Positions 35,778 to 47,360 of a stretch of DNA of 64,000 nucleotides are shown here, piece after piece; positions within the stretch are counted from its first letter, which is position 1, and each line of letters starts with the position of its first letter. The notes beneath the pieces are model-generated. The model was given only the letters and a program-made list of their open reading frames with translations. It had not been told where the DNA came from and searched no databases. The DNA is taken from assembly GCA_037447655.1 (NCBI GenBank), contig JBBHKE010001350.1, positions 130,907 to 194,906 of the forward strand, read 5' to 3'. The position numbers and the translations under genes are program-made. This DNA comes from Zygnema cylindricum (taxonomy: Eukaryota > Streptophyta > Zygnematophyceae > Zygnematales > Zygnemataceae).

Positions 35778-36626
35778 CAAAGTTCAAAAGTAGGCATTTT
35801 TATGGTAGGCCTTTGGTAGGCGCACAAAACTTGGCACAAAACTCGCGTAGAGTAACCATACTATATGTGGGTGAGTTGTTCACACTCTTGTACCAACGTA
35901 CGAATCTGACGTATCATCATAGTACAGCGCACGCCGCCGGACGGCTTTTTTTCGTAGTTCAAAAGTAGGCGTTTTTATGGTAGGCCTTTGGTCGGCGCCT
36001 TTATCATAAGTTGTTTTATGGCTTTTCATGTGATCTTCTTATATCGCTACTTTGATCAGCGACCGTCCGATTGTCCAAATCTGACGGTGTAAATAATTTT
36101 TTTTGATCTGAATGTTTTAAATTGGTCCGAATAGGTCCGAATACAATATGGGTCTTAAGGTCATATTGTATGTTTTGCATACAATAGGCATATTGTATGG
36201 GCCTACTTTCACCTACTTTTCAACTATGCTTTTTTTAGCGAACTGACAAGCGTAGGATGACATTCCGCGGGAAAAAAAACCCGGAAAAAAAAAATGCGGA
36301 TGTAAGTCCTATCGTAAGTTGTGTTATGGGCTTTTTATGTGATATTCTTAGATCGCTACTTTGATCAGCGACCGTTCGATCGTCCAAATCTGACGGTTAA
36401 AATAAAATATACCTCAAAACTCACGGAAAAATAAAAAATTTGTCCAAAATGGTTTTCAAAATTTAGACATGACGTTTATTTCTCTATCGATAGATGTGCA
36501 ACTACACCATGTTACTAATATTTTTCATTTTGCGACCAATACAATATGGGTTTTAAGGCCATATTGTATGTTTTGCGTACAATAGGCATATTGTAGGGGC
36601 CTACTTTCACCGACTTTTGAACTTTG
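35778..36626. mobile_element. CATAGTTC-family DNA element with nested copy
   Basis: The ends are CAAAGTTCAAAAGTAGG and CGACTTTTGAACTTTG. The target duplication CATTAAAT is exact (35770-35777, 36627-36634). It holds a shorter copy of its own family at 35953-36228. The inner sequence has ATACAATATGG and CATATTGTATG palindromes. An 8-bp duplication suggests the hAT class. Confidence 0.88.
35953..36228. mobile_element. CATAGTTC-family MITE nested in its relative
   Basis: This 276-bp element has ends CGTAGTTCAAAAGTAGG and CCTACTTTTCAACTATG. The target duplication CTTTTTTT is exact (35945-35952, 36229-36236). The copy at 37039-38025 shows the uninterrupted host sequence in reverse. Confidence 0.85.
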
Positions 36627-36869
36627 CATTAAATCATTCTCTGTACTTTTTTACTTAATAAAGAAAAAATTTGCACAGTCACACACCAGCCATAGGCCAC
36701 ATTATTTAAAACGACACTATATAAAAGTTGTTAACGCTAATTAAAAAGTACGCCGTGAATCGCTATTAGCGTTATGAAATAATTAGGGTTAAAAAATAGT
36801 TAGAATTATGAACGCTAATTGGGAATTCGGGGGTTTACAAGGAAATCATTTACTCACATTTGTTTATTA

Positions 36870-38538
36870 GGGTGGCCTTCCATTAGGCGCTTCAGTAATT
36901 GTACGGAAAATTTTACTGAAAGGCGTGGTCGCGTCAGTATACCACTTTTTATTTGTGTGGCACATTCTAGTTGGTAACACGTAGGTTAATATTTGATGCT
37001 TGAAATCTTAAAAGAATCTTCGAATGCAATGTTTGAACCATAGTTCAAAAGTAGGTGAAAGTATTGCCATACAATATGCCTATTGTACGCAAAACATACA
37101 ATATGGCCTTAAGACCCATATTGTATTGGTCACAAAGTGAAAAATAATTGTAACACGGTCGAGTTGCACATCGATCGATAGATAATTAAACGTCATGCCT
37201 CAATTTTGAAAAACATTCGGACAAATTTTTATTTTTCCGTGAGTTTTGAGGTATTTATTAATTGAAATCGTCAGATTTGGACGATCGGACGTTCACTGAT
37301 CAAAATAGCGATCTAAGAAGATCACATGAAAATCCCAAACACAACTTACGATAGGACTTACGTCCGCGTTTTTTTTTCCGGGTTTTTTTTCCCGCGTAAT
37401 GTCATCCTACACCGTGTCAGTTTGCTAAAAAAAATCGTACGACAGCGTGCGCTGTACTATGATGATGCGTCATATTCGTACGTTCGTACAAGAGTGTGCA
37501 CACCACACACACATACAGTATGCTTACTCTTCGCGAGTTTCGTGCCAAGTTTTGTGCGCCTACCAAAGGCCTACCATAAAAATGGTGACCGTACGCCCAT
37601 ACAATATGCCTATTGTATGCAAAACATACAATATGGCCTTAAGACCCATATTGTATTGGCCGCAAAATGAAATAAAACAGTGACAGGATTGAGTTGCACA
37701 TGGATCGATAGAGAATTAAACGTCATGTCTAAAATTGAAAAAGAAATCGGACAAAAAAATATTTTTCTGTGAGTTTTGAGCGACTTTTTATTTAAACCGT
37801 CAGATTTGGACGATTTGACGATCGTTGATGAAAGTAACGATCTAAGAAGATCACATGAAAAGCCCATAACACAACTTACGATAGGACTATCGTCAGATTC
37901 GGACGATCGGACGGTCGCTGATGAAAGTAGCGATATAAGAAGATCACATGGAAAGCCCGTAACACAACTGACGCTAAAGGCGGCCTACAAAAGGCCTACC
38001 AAAAGACGCCTACTTTTAAACTATGGTTTGAACGCAATATTTGTACGAGCGGGGGAAATATTTGTACCAGCGGAGATGATATCTGTACCGACAGTGGTAA
38101 TTAATGACTCGTACAGAAGGCATTAAATGTAATACCCAAAATTTCAAAACGGAACGTCAAAAAGGCGTCGACAAACTTTGATGGTGGGAGCGTGACGGGA
38201 TGATTTCGGCGGATTTCCAGCCACCTTGGCGGAAGGCACATGGCCCTTGTGACGTGCACGCACATTTGCGCGCGCTCATCATTGATTCTTTATACCTTTT
38301 CCACGCGACCTATTTTTACACGTTCAATTTTCGAGAGTCGTCCTCCGAAACTGTAGAGTTGGTGACGAGGTTTCTCGGATAAAAAGTGTTATAGCATCCG
38401 ACGGTCCGAAATTACGCCTTCAACCATGGACATTTTTATGTAATGATGTTTTCCTTAAAAAAAAAAATGTACATAATTGTACGAAATGTTACAGCCTTCA
38501 GTAAAAAAACCCATTTTTTCGCTAATGGAAGGCCACCC
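36870..38538. mobile_element. Harbinger-like element, GGGTGGCCTTCCATTAG ends
   Basis: Perfect inverted ends GGGTGGCCTTCCATTAG/CTAATGGAAGGCCACCC are flanked by TTA and TAA. They resemble the ends of the element at 3233-3890. The element is 1669 bp, or about 670 bp without the nested CATAGTTC element. It has no transposase. Confidence 0.8.
37039..38025. mobile_element. CATAGTTC-family DNA element
   Basis: This 987-bp element has ends CATAGTTCAAAAGTAGG and CCTACTTTTAAACTATG. The target duplication GTTTGAAC is exact (37031-37038, 38026-38033). A roughly 95-bp inner segment around GATCTAAGAAGATCACATG is duplicated in tandem near 37780-37975, which explains the 116-codon frame there. Confidence 0.88.
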
Positions 38539-38884
38539 TAAAGGGTTTTTATTAATTATATTTGAGAATTTTGGTCTAAATTTTGTGGCGCGCAAATAGC
38601 ATTATGAATGCTACTAGCAACTCACCGTGTACCTTAACTAATGTGAAAAATCCTTTAGAGTTATTTATTATATTTTGGGTTCGAGGGTCGAAATTTGGGA
38701 CCACCTAATTAGCGTTATTAACGTTAATTACCATTCACACTATTATATATGTACACGGTCATCCACTATTAGTGTAGAGAAAATATTGTAGGAAAGTAGC
38801 AAGTAGTGTTATAAACGTTATTTTGGGTTGAATGGCCAATAAAACAATGAATTAGTAATACTACAACATTGTAAACGGCGAGCG

Positions 38885-39256
38885 TCACTCTTTATTTCCC
38901 TATCATCTCCCACGCATCCGCGTGTGCGGCTCGTCTTCTCAGGGTTGTCACACCCTCCCCTATCGTCTCCTCCGCCACCCACCATTGCAACATCACCCAA
39001 CCCCTTTCACCAAAACACTCCCTTTCCTCCCACGCCTTCGCCTCAAACTGGGCAAAACCAACCCTTACCCTTACCCTTACCAAAACCTTTATATTTTCCT
39101 CTTCATCATCACGGAGAAATCCCTTGCTTCAACTTTGTCCCTCCTTTCTAACCCTCCACTTCCAACGGCCCCATTCGCCAACCATTCCCTCTTGTAACAA
39201 ACCTACCTTCGGGTCCCCCACCTGAACCGATTCCATCGGCCCATCCCTCTCACTCA
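38885..39256 (+). pseudogene. Upstream part of reverse-transcriptase-like pseudogene
   Basis: This C-rich, T-rich sequence reads as proline-rich peptide in broken frames (38924-39151 and beyond). It was continuous with 44996 onward before the copia insertion, as the ACTCA target duplication shows. Assignment to the same gene as 45000-46310 is inference. Confidence 0.45.
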
Positions 39257-40311
39257 TGTAGAAATTAATGGTCCATTTAAAGTATTTTCTAGGTCTAAAT
39301 AGAAATTTAGAAAGAAGTCGAGGCACTCTACCTCGAGCTTATCTCTCCAACTCTCAAACTTGTCGCAGTCACTGAGAAATTGGAGAGGGAGCTAGAGCCA
39401 TGGCTACCTAGGCTATCCAAAAGTTTACGGGAAATATATATTAGTTAGGGGTTTATTTACTAAAAGGTATGTGTCGGCCATAGGATTTGATCCTGGTAGC
39501 TACCGGCCGGCAGACAGCCGATAGCCGGTAGCCTTAGCCGATAAGTTTTTAACTAGTGTTACGTACTATAGGGTTTGATATTTAATTAAACATTATCAAG
39601 TAGGATAATTCATTTAACTGTAACTATTTACGGGAGACATAGACCCATTAATGTTAAAGTACGGATTGCGGTACGGATAAGAAACCAATACCGCACATTT
39701 ATTGCTTTAATGAAACGAATACCGCGCATGTATTTATTACGGCTACGATTAAATGTGAATTTAATCGAACGACCAGAATTGACGCCAAGATCGCGGAAAA
39801 GATTTCGGCGGTTTGTGGTCATCGCCATATCGGATGACACGTGGCGGAATTACATTGGAACGCGGCATCTCTGAGGATTACGGGAGCGAATCCGGACATA
39901 CCACGTGTCGACATTCAGGCCATGTCGTACAGTGTCCGTACAGAAAGTACACCGGCAGCTGTACTTTTGTGTATGGAATTGTAATCTGATTGGCTCCGTA
40001 CATCAGTAGATAGAGTCTGTGAGAGAGATATGACTTAGAAAAATTAGGAGATAGGACCATCTCTCCCAGAGAGCTTCTGTACAAAAGGTAACTTTTGACC
40101 CTCCATAACTTACTTCTCAGAGGAGCAAATTCAGAGATTCTTTTTGATATCGACTCAGGGGAGTCTTGCCTTCACAGGGGTAAAGTTGCTCAGAGTTATT
40201 GTCTGCTGGGGGTGGCAGTTGTTTTTGCTAAAACACAAAGTGGTCAGGGTTATCTTAGAGGCTTTTTAGAAGCTGTCCACTCTGAGGACTTATGGAGGTC
40301 TCAGAGTTTCA
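39257..40311 (+). repeat. 5' LTR of copia element
   Basis: This 1055-bp LTR starts TGTAGAAATT and ends GAGTTTCA. It is collinear and of equal length with 43941-44995. Confidence 0.95.
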
Positions 40312-40312
40312 C

Positions 40313-40326
40313 GTTATGGGCCCACC
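40313..40326 (+). other. Primer-binding site, half-tRNA initiator Met type
   Basis: GTTATGGGCCCACC begins two bases after the LTR. It complements the anticodon stem-loop of plant initiator tRNA-Met, as does the site at 5555-5568. Copia-type elements elsewhere use this internal site with a cleaved tRNA half. Confidence 0.8.
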
Positions 40327-40375
40327 CTCTAGGGTACCAATCTTTAATGGAACTGACTACATATAGTGGGAAAGT

Positions 40376-42334
40376 ATGATGATAAGAGCTCTATGCAAAA
40401 AAAGGTTTTGGGGGATAGTGAGTGGACGGTTAGGGCGTCCATCAAGTCTTCAAATTCCTCCAGGGTTTGGAGGAAGCAGATTCACCAGGAAAGAGGATCC
40501 ACCTTCAACGGAGGAAACAGAGGAAGGAGAGGTGGTTGACAAAGGAAAGGAGAAGGAGGCGACCACACCAATAGCAACTGGTTCGGCATTCATGTCACCT
40601 ATTTCGAGGAACGAGGAGAATGATACTAAAACCTGGGACTTCAACAATATGGCGGCAAAAAACTTCATCCTACGCCATCTCACTCAAGGACTTGCATGTC
40701 CTCATTTGCAGGTAGAAAGGGCATCCGATCTTTGGATGGCTCTCATAGAGATGTACCGAAGTGGTACTATTCAGCAACAATAGTTGGCTGATCAAAAAGT
40801 TAAGGAGTATGTATACAAAGGGGGGAAGATGTTGGATTTTTGCAATGAGCTTGCTCCACTTTTCATAGAGCTAGAGAGTGCGGGAAAAGATTTTAGTGAA
40901 AAAGAAAAGGTAAACTGTTTACTGATGAAGTTACCCGATGAGTTCGAGAACATAGTCAACTGTGTGCAGGACTTGCCGGAATCAAGGTGGATATGAAACT
41001 CAATGGTAGGTATGATTCTCGTTCGGGAGAATAAGATAGAGATTCGAAGGGGAGGAAAGAGTGGCCAAGCTTTGACAACTGCGACCAATTGGAGGAACAA
41101 GGATTCGCGGAAATCGGTTGAAAACTATGGGGGGAGGGAGCAGAAAAATCAGACCGACGAGTTCAGACCAAGGGCTCCCAAAGGTTTATGTCATTTTAGT
41201 AAGAAAACTGGGCACTATATGGCAAAGTGCACTAAGCTAACCGAGCTTTGGTTAAAGGAGGGGCAGACCGGTGGTACCTCGAGAGGAAAGAAAAAGGCCC
41301 TTGTGACACATGTACATGAGGCAGAATCCGTGGACGAAGACGATGAGCTCCTTTTGGATGAGGAGTTGGAGGCGAAAAACGAGGTCGAAATTCCACGAAG
41401 GCAGAAATGTGCTTACGGTGGATTGAAAGGTGAAATAGGTTGGATTGTAGATTCAGGTGCCTCCATGCACATGTGTAAGGATAGGCACATGTTCACTAAG
41501 AAAAGAAATATTCCCACTGTAGAGATAGAGTACGAGGATGGGAGGATAGTCACCACTACTCTTGTAGGATCGGTAGATTTGAAAGTGTTAGTAGAAGGAA
41601 AAACATCCATAGTAACATTCTGCGATGTATTGTTTATTCCGGAGCTGAACAAAAACCTCATCTCTACATCTGTATTAGATGATAAGGGTTTTTTTACTAG
41701 CACTAGGGAAGGAGTCTTTACAACTAGTTTTGAGGAGGATGTCTATTTCATTGCTAAGAAAGGTAGTCATGGGATGTTTAGGCTGGTTTTAAGTAATGAA
41801 ACAAAGAAACTTTATTATGCTGGTGTTCGTGATATTATGATGTGGCATAAGAGGCTCGAGCATGTGAATCTAGACAAGTTAAGAGAGATGAAAAATATGG
41901 GAGTGGTGGAAGGGATTAAGTTCAGTGAGAGTGATAATATAAGTGATTGTAGTGGATGTGCTCAAGGTAAAACACACAGATTACCTTTTCCTAAAACAGC
42001 CACCTATAAGGGAGGAAAAATTATAGATCTAGTACACACAGATATTTGGGGACCGGCTAAAGTGCCCTCACCGCGGGGGAAGAGATTTATGATGACTATC
42101 ACTGATGATTGGTCTCGGTATTCTCGAGTGTATTTTTTGAAAAACAAGTCCGAAACACACGATTGTTTTAGAAAATATAAAGCATGGAGCGAAAAACTCC
42201 ATGAAACTCCAATCAAGAGAATAAGGAGTGACAATGGTGGAGAGTATACTTCTAACCAGTTTGAGGATTTTCTGAGGAAGATTGGGTTCAACACCAAAAG
42301 ACAATTCCTAAAAACCCGGAACAGAATGGGGTAG
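40376..42334 (+). pseudogene. Copia Gag-protease-integrase polyprotein (two stops, then a frameshift)
   Basis: One frame runs through gag, protease and the start of integrase, broken by TAG at 40781-40783 and TGA at 40994-40996. The gag part shows LADQKVKEYVYKG and LLMKLPDEFENIV. The zinc knuckle reads CHFSKKTGHYMAKC, with Ser in place of the second Cys. The protease site is IVDSGASMHMC. The pre-integrase zinc motif is MWHKRLEHVN ... CSGCAQGKTHR. The integrase core gives D in LVHTDIWGP and D in RIRSDNGGEY. A frameshift near 42300 moves the rest to another frame (see 42336-42794). Domain order marks it as Ty1/copia. Confidence 0.93.
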
Positions 42335-42335
42335 C

Positions 42336-42794
42336 TGAAAGGTTTAATAGAACACTAATTGATAGTGCTATAAGTATGTTGTCAGATAAGAAGATAAGAA
42401 AAAGGTTTTGGGCACAAGCAATAAACTGTGCTAATTACCTCAAAAATAGAGTTCTTACTTCAGCTATAAAAGATCAAACACCTTATGAGAGATGGACAAG
42501 CCGGAAACCAGACATATCTCACTTAAAGGTTTTCGGCAGTCAAGTATTTTGTCTAGATACAGATCGGTGTAATTGGAAGCTAGATCCTAAAGGAAAACCG
42601 GGATACTTATTAGGATATGATGAAGATGTTAAAAGATATAGAGTTTATGATCTAAAAAGGGAAGATATAATCTTAGTAAAGCATCTAGTAGTTATGGATG
42701 AAGGAAAGTCTGTGGATCCCTTCAAATATACAAAGTCAGTAAAAATCAGATTTGAGTCAGAAAATTCCGATGACTTTGAGCTTCCTAACTATCC
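42336..42794 (+). pseudogene. Copia integrase C-terminal part, up to the assembly gap
   Basis: It continues the polyprotein in a shifted frame. It holds the third catalytic residue, E in GVAERFNRTL, followed by RFWAQAINCANYLKNR and the conserved HLKVFGSQVFCLD block and GYLLGYDED. The frame runs into the N tract. Confidence 0.92.
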
Positions 42795-43000
42795 NNNNNN
42801 NNNNNNNNNNNNNNNNNNNNNNNNNNNNNNNNNNNNNNNNNNNNNNNNNNNNNNNNNNNNNNNNNNNNNNNNNNNNNNNNNNNNNNNNNNNNNNNNNNNN
42901 NNNNNNNNNNNNNNNNNNNNNNNNNNNNNNNNNNNNNNNNNNNNNNNNNNNNNNNNNNNNNNNNNNNNNNNNNNNNNNNNNNNNNNNNNNNNNNNNNNNN
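42795..43000. other. Assembly gap (206 N)
   Basis: The run of N lies exactly where the copia reverse transcriptase should be. The palm domain of such elements needs roughly 700-800 bp, so the true gap is either larger than shown or the element is deleted here. Confidence 0.99.
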
Positions 43001-43808
43001 TCGTTCGGGGTAGTGGGTGTATATTATGTATAGGTCTTCACGTAGAGGAGTAGCTTCGTAGTGGTATTGACCGTAGTGAGATTCATCACTACAGTCATAA
43101 GAGGGGTGGGTTTACGTCGGTATCTAGGGATCAAGGATAGTTTATATATTCCTGAGAGAATCGACGGAGGATTAGGGAGAATCACCCTCGTAAATCTGAA
43201 GATGAGTCGTGAGGATAGACTAGGAATTATCTCTTGAAGAACAGAAGTTCATGCAGACTATTCCTTACATGCAAGTAGTGGGAAGTCTAATCTATTTTAT
43301 GAATTGTACCCGGCGGGATTTAGCTGCAGCTGTAGGAGTGCTGAGTAGAAGTCTAAATGCTCCCACTAAGAGGGATTAGGAGGCAGCTAAGAGAGTCCTT
43401 ATATATTTGATAGGAACTAGGGATCTATGGCTGCATTTGGGTGGGGAGAATACTGACATCACTACTTAGAGTGATGCCAGTTATGGTGATGCTTCGATGA
43501 GGAGATGCACTTCTGGATATGTATTATATGTGGGTGATGGGGCTTGCTGTTGGAGTAGCAAACAGCAAAAAGTTATTGCTCAATCCACCATGGAGGCTGA
43601 ATATATGGCCTCTTGCTCTGCTGTAAAAGAATTGATGTGGGTCAAGTCTTTGCTAGGTGAGCTTGGTCACCTTAAGAGTGGTGTGCAGAATTTTTTTTGT
43701 GATAATCAGGCAGCAAACGCTATTTCTGCTAATCCTAAACATCATTTTAAAGCCAAACACATAGACATCAGACTCAACTTTATTAGAGAGAAAGTAGAAA
43801 CAAAATAA
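43001..43808 (+). pseudogene. Copia reverse transcriptase end and RNase H
   Basis: After the gap, broken frames give the end of the reverse transcriptase (YMQVVGSLIYFMNCTRRDLA near 43265-43320). The RNase H domain follows: SDASYGDASM, then CTSGYVLYVGDGACCWSSKQ, QSTMEAEYMA and FCDNQAANAIS. These are the DEDD-type conserved blocks of Ty1/copia. Stops at 43377-43379 and near 43468 break the upstream part; 43497-43808 is open. Confidence 0.9.
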
Positions 43809-43940
43809 TCAGCTTAGAGTACCGACCAGACAGTGAGATGGTAGCAGATATGATGACCAAACCTGTGCCTTCCCCTAAGCTAATTTTCTGCAGGGAGAAG
43901 TGTGGTATGAAATTAAAGATTGACTAGAAAATAAGGGGAG

Positions 43941-44995
43941 TGTAGAAATTAATGGTCCATTTAAAGTATTTTCTAGGTCTAAATAGAAATATAGAAAGAA
44001 GCCGAGGCAGTCTACCTCTAACTTCTCTCTCCAACTCTCAAACTTGTCGCAGTCACTGAGAAATTGGAGAGGGAGCTAGAGCCATGGCTACCTAGGCTAT
44101 CCAGAGGTTTACGGGAAATATATATTAGTTAGGGGTTTATTTACTAAAAGGTATGTGCCGGCCACAAGATTTGATCCTGGTACCTACCGGTCGGCAGACA
44201 ACCGATAGCCGATAGCCTTAGCCGTTAAGTCTAGAACTAATGTTACGTACTGTAGGGTTTGATATTTAATTAAACATAATCAAGTAGGATAATTCATTTA
44301 ACTGTACTATTTACGTGAGACATAGATCCATTAATGTAAAATTACAGATTGCGGTACGGATAAGAAACCAATATTGCGCATTTATTTCTTTAATGAAAAA
44401 AATACCGCACATGTATTTATTACGGCTACGATTAAATATGAATTTAATCGGATGGCCGGAATTAACGCCGAGATCGCGGAAGAGGATTTCGCCGGTTTGT
44501 GGTCATCGCCACATCGGATGACACGTGGCGGAATAACATTGGATCGCGGCATGTTTGAGGATCACGGGAGCGAATCTGGACATACCACGTGTCGACATCT
44601 AGGCCATGTCGTACAGTGTTCGTACAGAAAGTACATCGGCATTTGTACTTTTGTGTACGGAACTCTAATCTGATTGGCTCCGTACATCAGTAGATAGAGT
44701 CTGTGAGAGAGATAGGACTTAGAAAAATTAGGAGATAGGACCCTCTCTCCCATAGAGCTTCTATACAAAAGGTCAACTTTGACCCTCCATAACTTACTGC
44801 TCAGGGGAGCAAATTCAGAGATTCTTTTTGCTATCGACTCAGGGGAGTCTTGCCTTTAAAGGGGTGAAGTTGGTCAGAGTTATTGTCTGCTAGGGGTGGC
44901 AGTTGTTTATGCTGAAACACAAAGGGGTCTGGGTTATCCTAGAGGCTTCTTCGAAGCTGTCCACTCCGAGGACTTATGGAGGTCTCAGAGATTCA
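43941..44995 (+). repeat. 3' LTR of copia element
   Basis: This 1055-bp LTR follows the purine tract AAAATAAGGGGAG and is followed by the ACTCA duplication. It starts TGTAGAAATT and ends GAGATTCA. Confidence 0.95.
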
Positions 44996-45000
44996 ACTCA

Positions 45001-46310
45001 CATATCCTACCTCTCTCTCGGGTCCTTGTTTCATTGCCTCCACATTCATCCGACATTTCTCTTCATTCTTCTTCGCATGCCACCCCTTCTTCTACTTTTT
45101 TTTCATCCCACGTTCCTTGTCTAGGTTGCGATATGCCTTGCGCTTTGGTTGATGGTTTAGCTAGACAAGTAAAAGCGTGTCCGAAGATCCTTCTAACTCT
45201 TTCAGATGCCCAAGCGAGGCCTCCTTCCAACACTCCTCCCCTCCAACGCCACTCCATTCACCACGATTAAGATTTTGTACGCAAATTTAATGTTATAAGA
45301 TGCAATCACTTAGGTTACCCCAAACCGCGACTCCACTCCTATATCCCACCTCATCTTCGAGAAATTGTTCAGGCATCACTTTGTTTCCTGTTTGGGCTTT
45401 TGGCGGAAGACATAAACAATCTTGCCGAGTGGCACTTTTTCCTTTCATTTCCTTTTTTAGGTTTTCGTCTTACCTTCTCGTGTTGAAGATAGTGGGGCCA
45501 GGAGACATTTTCATAATGTCATCATTTTTTATGAGAAGATTTAAAACCTCTTCAATAAGAACAGAGAGATTGTGTAATCAACCTTTTTTTGTGACACATC
45601 CTCGTCGACGAACTCCACTTCTTGTCTCTATGGCCCGCATGCGACGGCCCCACACCATGGTCGATGTAGTGGCCACTCTCGCGTTGCGCGTGCACTACAC
45701 CCTTTCACGTTGTCACCAACCATAACGTCAATAGTTGAAGCCCCTCGATACCTTCACCTTGTAACACATGATGGCGTTTTGTCATTTGTTGACTTTAATG
45801 AACCTTTTTAACTCGTTGATCCCGATGAATAAACCTTTACGACAACTCTGGATAAGTCACCTCATATCTCAGGTGGAGGACCTTAGAGTATGGTATATGG
45901 GATTTTGATGATGTTTTCCCTTCGAAAAATCTTATTGTTCAAGGCGGCTCCTCAATTGGCTCGAAGTCTTATGCCACCAACCATCGTCCCACTTTTGGCA
46001 ATGACACGTCTTCTTGTTGTATCGAAGCTTGTTGGTGGTGTTCCCCCGATTGCTGTTATCGTTTTGTAGCGAGGTCAATGTAGAAGCTAATTCAAAGGGC
46101 TTTCTAATATCATTTTTCCCACATCAATTTGGGGTCACTACACGAGGAGGTTGTGAGGTAGTAGTCCATGGCTTACCGATGATTTTTTACTTGCATCCGA
46201 GTTGGGTGGTTCTCGTAGTCGACATTGCTAACGCTTTTAGTATGGTTGATGGCAATGCCATTTTTCGTGAGCTCCTGCATGCCCCGTCTTCTATTAATTT
46301 CTTGTGACAT
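45001..46310 (+). pseudogene. Degenerate reverse-transcriptase-like gene
   Basis: Broken plus-strand frames resemble the non-LTR-type reverse-transcriptase genes that are multicopy in some algae, mosses and fungi. The best block is 46120-46300: QFGVTTRGGCEVVVHGL followed by SWVVLVVDIANAFSMVD, matching the GGxExxVHGxR and VDxxNAFNSV motifs of that family. Upstream fragments include LVDGLARQVKAC (45150-45180) and LREIVQASLCFLFGLLAED (45350-45410). The catalytic palm beyond NAF is missing. Frames shift several times, so this is a relic. The copia element at 39257 has split it from 38885-39256. Confidence 0.6.
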
Positions 46311-46858
46311 TGTAGATGTTTAGGGTTTGTGACATGTTAACGTCACGCTCAGTTATGAGAGCGTCGACGTCACCAATTGCAAAAATTTCCGCCATGGTTC
46401 CCGATTTTGTTTTTCTCACTTTACTTGCCATCAAAATACGTTAAAAGACAATAAAAAGTAATCTTTTTTATAGGTATTTCATTCGATACCATTATTGTTG
46501 TTTTTCATTGCAAGAATCGTGAGATAGACGCGGTAGTGGGTGGGGAGAGAGAAAGCGACGCCTTCAGACTTCGCTTTTGTGAAATGGCATCCGTTGCTCG
46601 AGACCCCGCCACGCCTCTTACACGGAAAAAGGTTAGTAAAAGCTGTAAATAGAGTGTGGTTTTTTTTGTTGGTACTCAACGTTCTGTATTTTTTTTTTCA
46701 AATACCTTTGATGTGTGTGACAACGTCTGCCTATTCGTTCACATCTTCAAACTTTAGTTGAAATTTCTTCGCGAGGTTATTTTTGTAGAAGTTCGAAGAT
46801 GAGTTGGAGGGGCGCGAAAGTGGGTGGAAACACGCTAAACGACAAACTGCAGTACATT
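46310..46858. repeat. Dispersed repeat shared with 18298-18900
   Basis: It begins TTGTGACATTGTAGATGTTTAGGG and runs through a block with GAAATGGCATCCGTTG. The same order occurs at 18298-18900. No coding function is apparent. It resumes after the MITE at 47361. Confidence 0.75.
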
Positions 46859-46860
46859 TA

Positions 46861-47360
46861 CACCGCGCATCGTAATTAGAGCAATGAAAAAATTAGAGTA
46901 AAAAAAGAGAAAAAAATAATTAGAGTAATTTACTCTAATTTATGTGATAGAACTGTTTCGAAAAAGAATTTACTCTAATTTATGCGGTGTACTCTAATTT
47001 GGCAAGCTAATATCATCTGCTGTAAATAAGGTATTCGTACAGAATTTGACAAACGTACAGTTTATCGTCACTATGACGTTTGCATTACGCGGTTTATTAA
47101 AACGCAGTTACATGATAATGGCCTGTATTAAATCATTATTTGTACTTTTTTACATATAAAAGTACAATTTTGCACGGTCGGACGTCGTCCGTACTCCACA
47201 CTATTTAAAGCGAACATATATTATAATTAAAAACGCTAATTAAACCTTACCTTAAATAGCATAATGAAAAAATTAGAATCACTTACTCTATTTGATGTGA
47301 TAGAGTCGAAAATTCGAGTGACCGAATTAGAGTAATTTACTCTAATTACGATTCGCGGTG
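46861..47360. mobile_element. TA-flanked MITE
   Basis: The 500-bp element has ends CACCGCGCATCGTAATTAGAG and CTCTAATTACGATTCGCGGTG with TA on each side. The paralogous repeat reads AGTACATATAAAGTTTTAAGG at 18897-18917 without the insertion. The inner sequence repeats GAGTAATTTACTCTAATTT. Confidence 0.85.

Larger units (their letters stand above)
36751..38629. mobile_element. TA-flanked MITE carrying two nested elements
   Basis: The left end is CGCCGTGAATCGCTATTAGCG and the right end CTACTAGCAACTCACCGTG, each flanked by TA. A Harbinger-like element (36870-38538) sits inside it and in turn holds a CATAGTTC element (37039-38025). Without them the MITE is about 200 bp, the usual size here. Confidence 0.72.
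39257..44995 (+). mobile_element. Ty1/copia retrotransposon with assembly gap
   Basis: Two 1055-bp LTRs flank gag, protease, integrase and RNase H in copia order (integrase before reverse transcriptase). The target duplication ACTCA is exact (39252-39256, 44996-45000). A run of N (42795-43000) replaces most of the reverse transcriptase. Few stops and near-identical LTRs point to a fairly recent insertion. Confidence 0.95.

Noticed and set aside
37776-38126. 116-codon plus-strand frame with repeated SDDRT/RRSHGKP segments
   Set aside because: It is explained by a tandem duplication inside the CATAGTTC element.
39061-39085. Telomere-like repeat (CCCTTA)n
   Set aside because: The unit is CCCTTA, not CCCTAA or CCCTAAA; only about three copies inside a proline-coding-like stretch.
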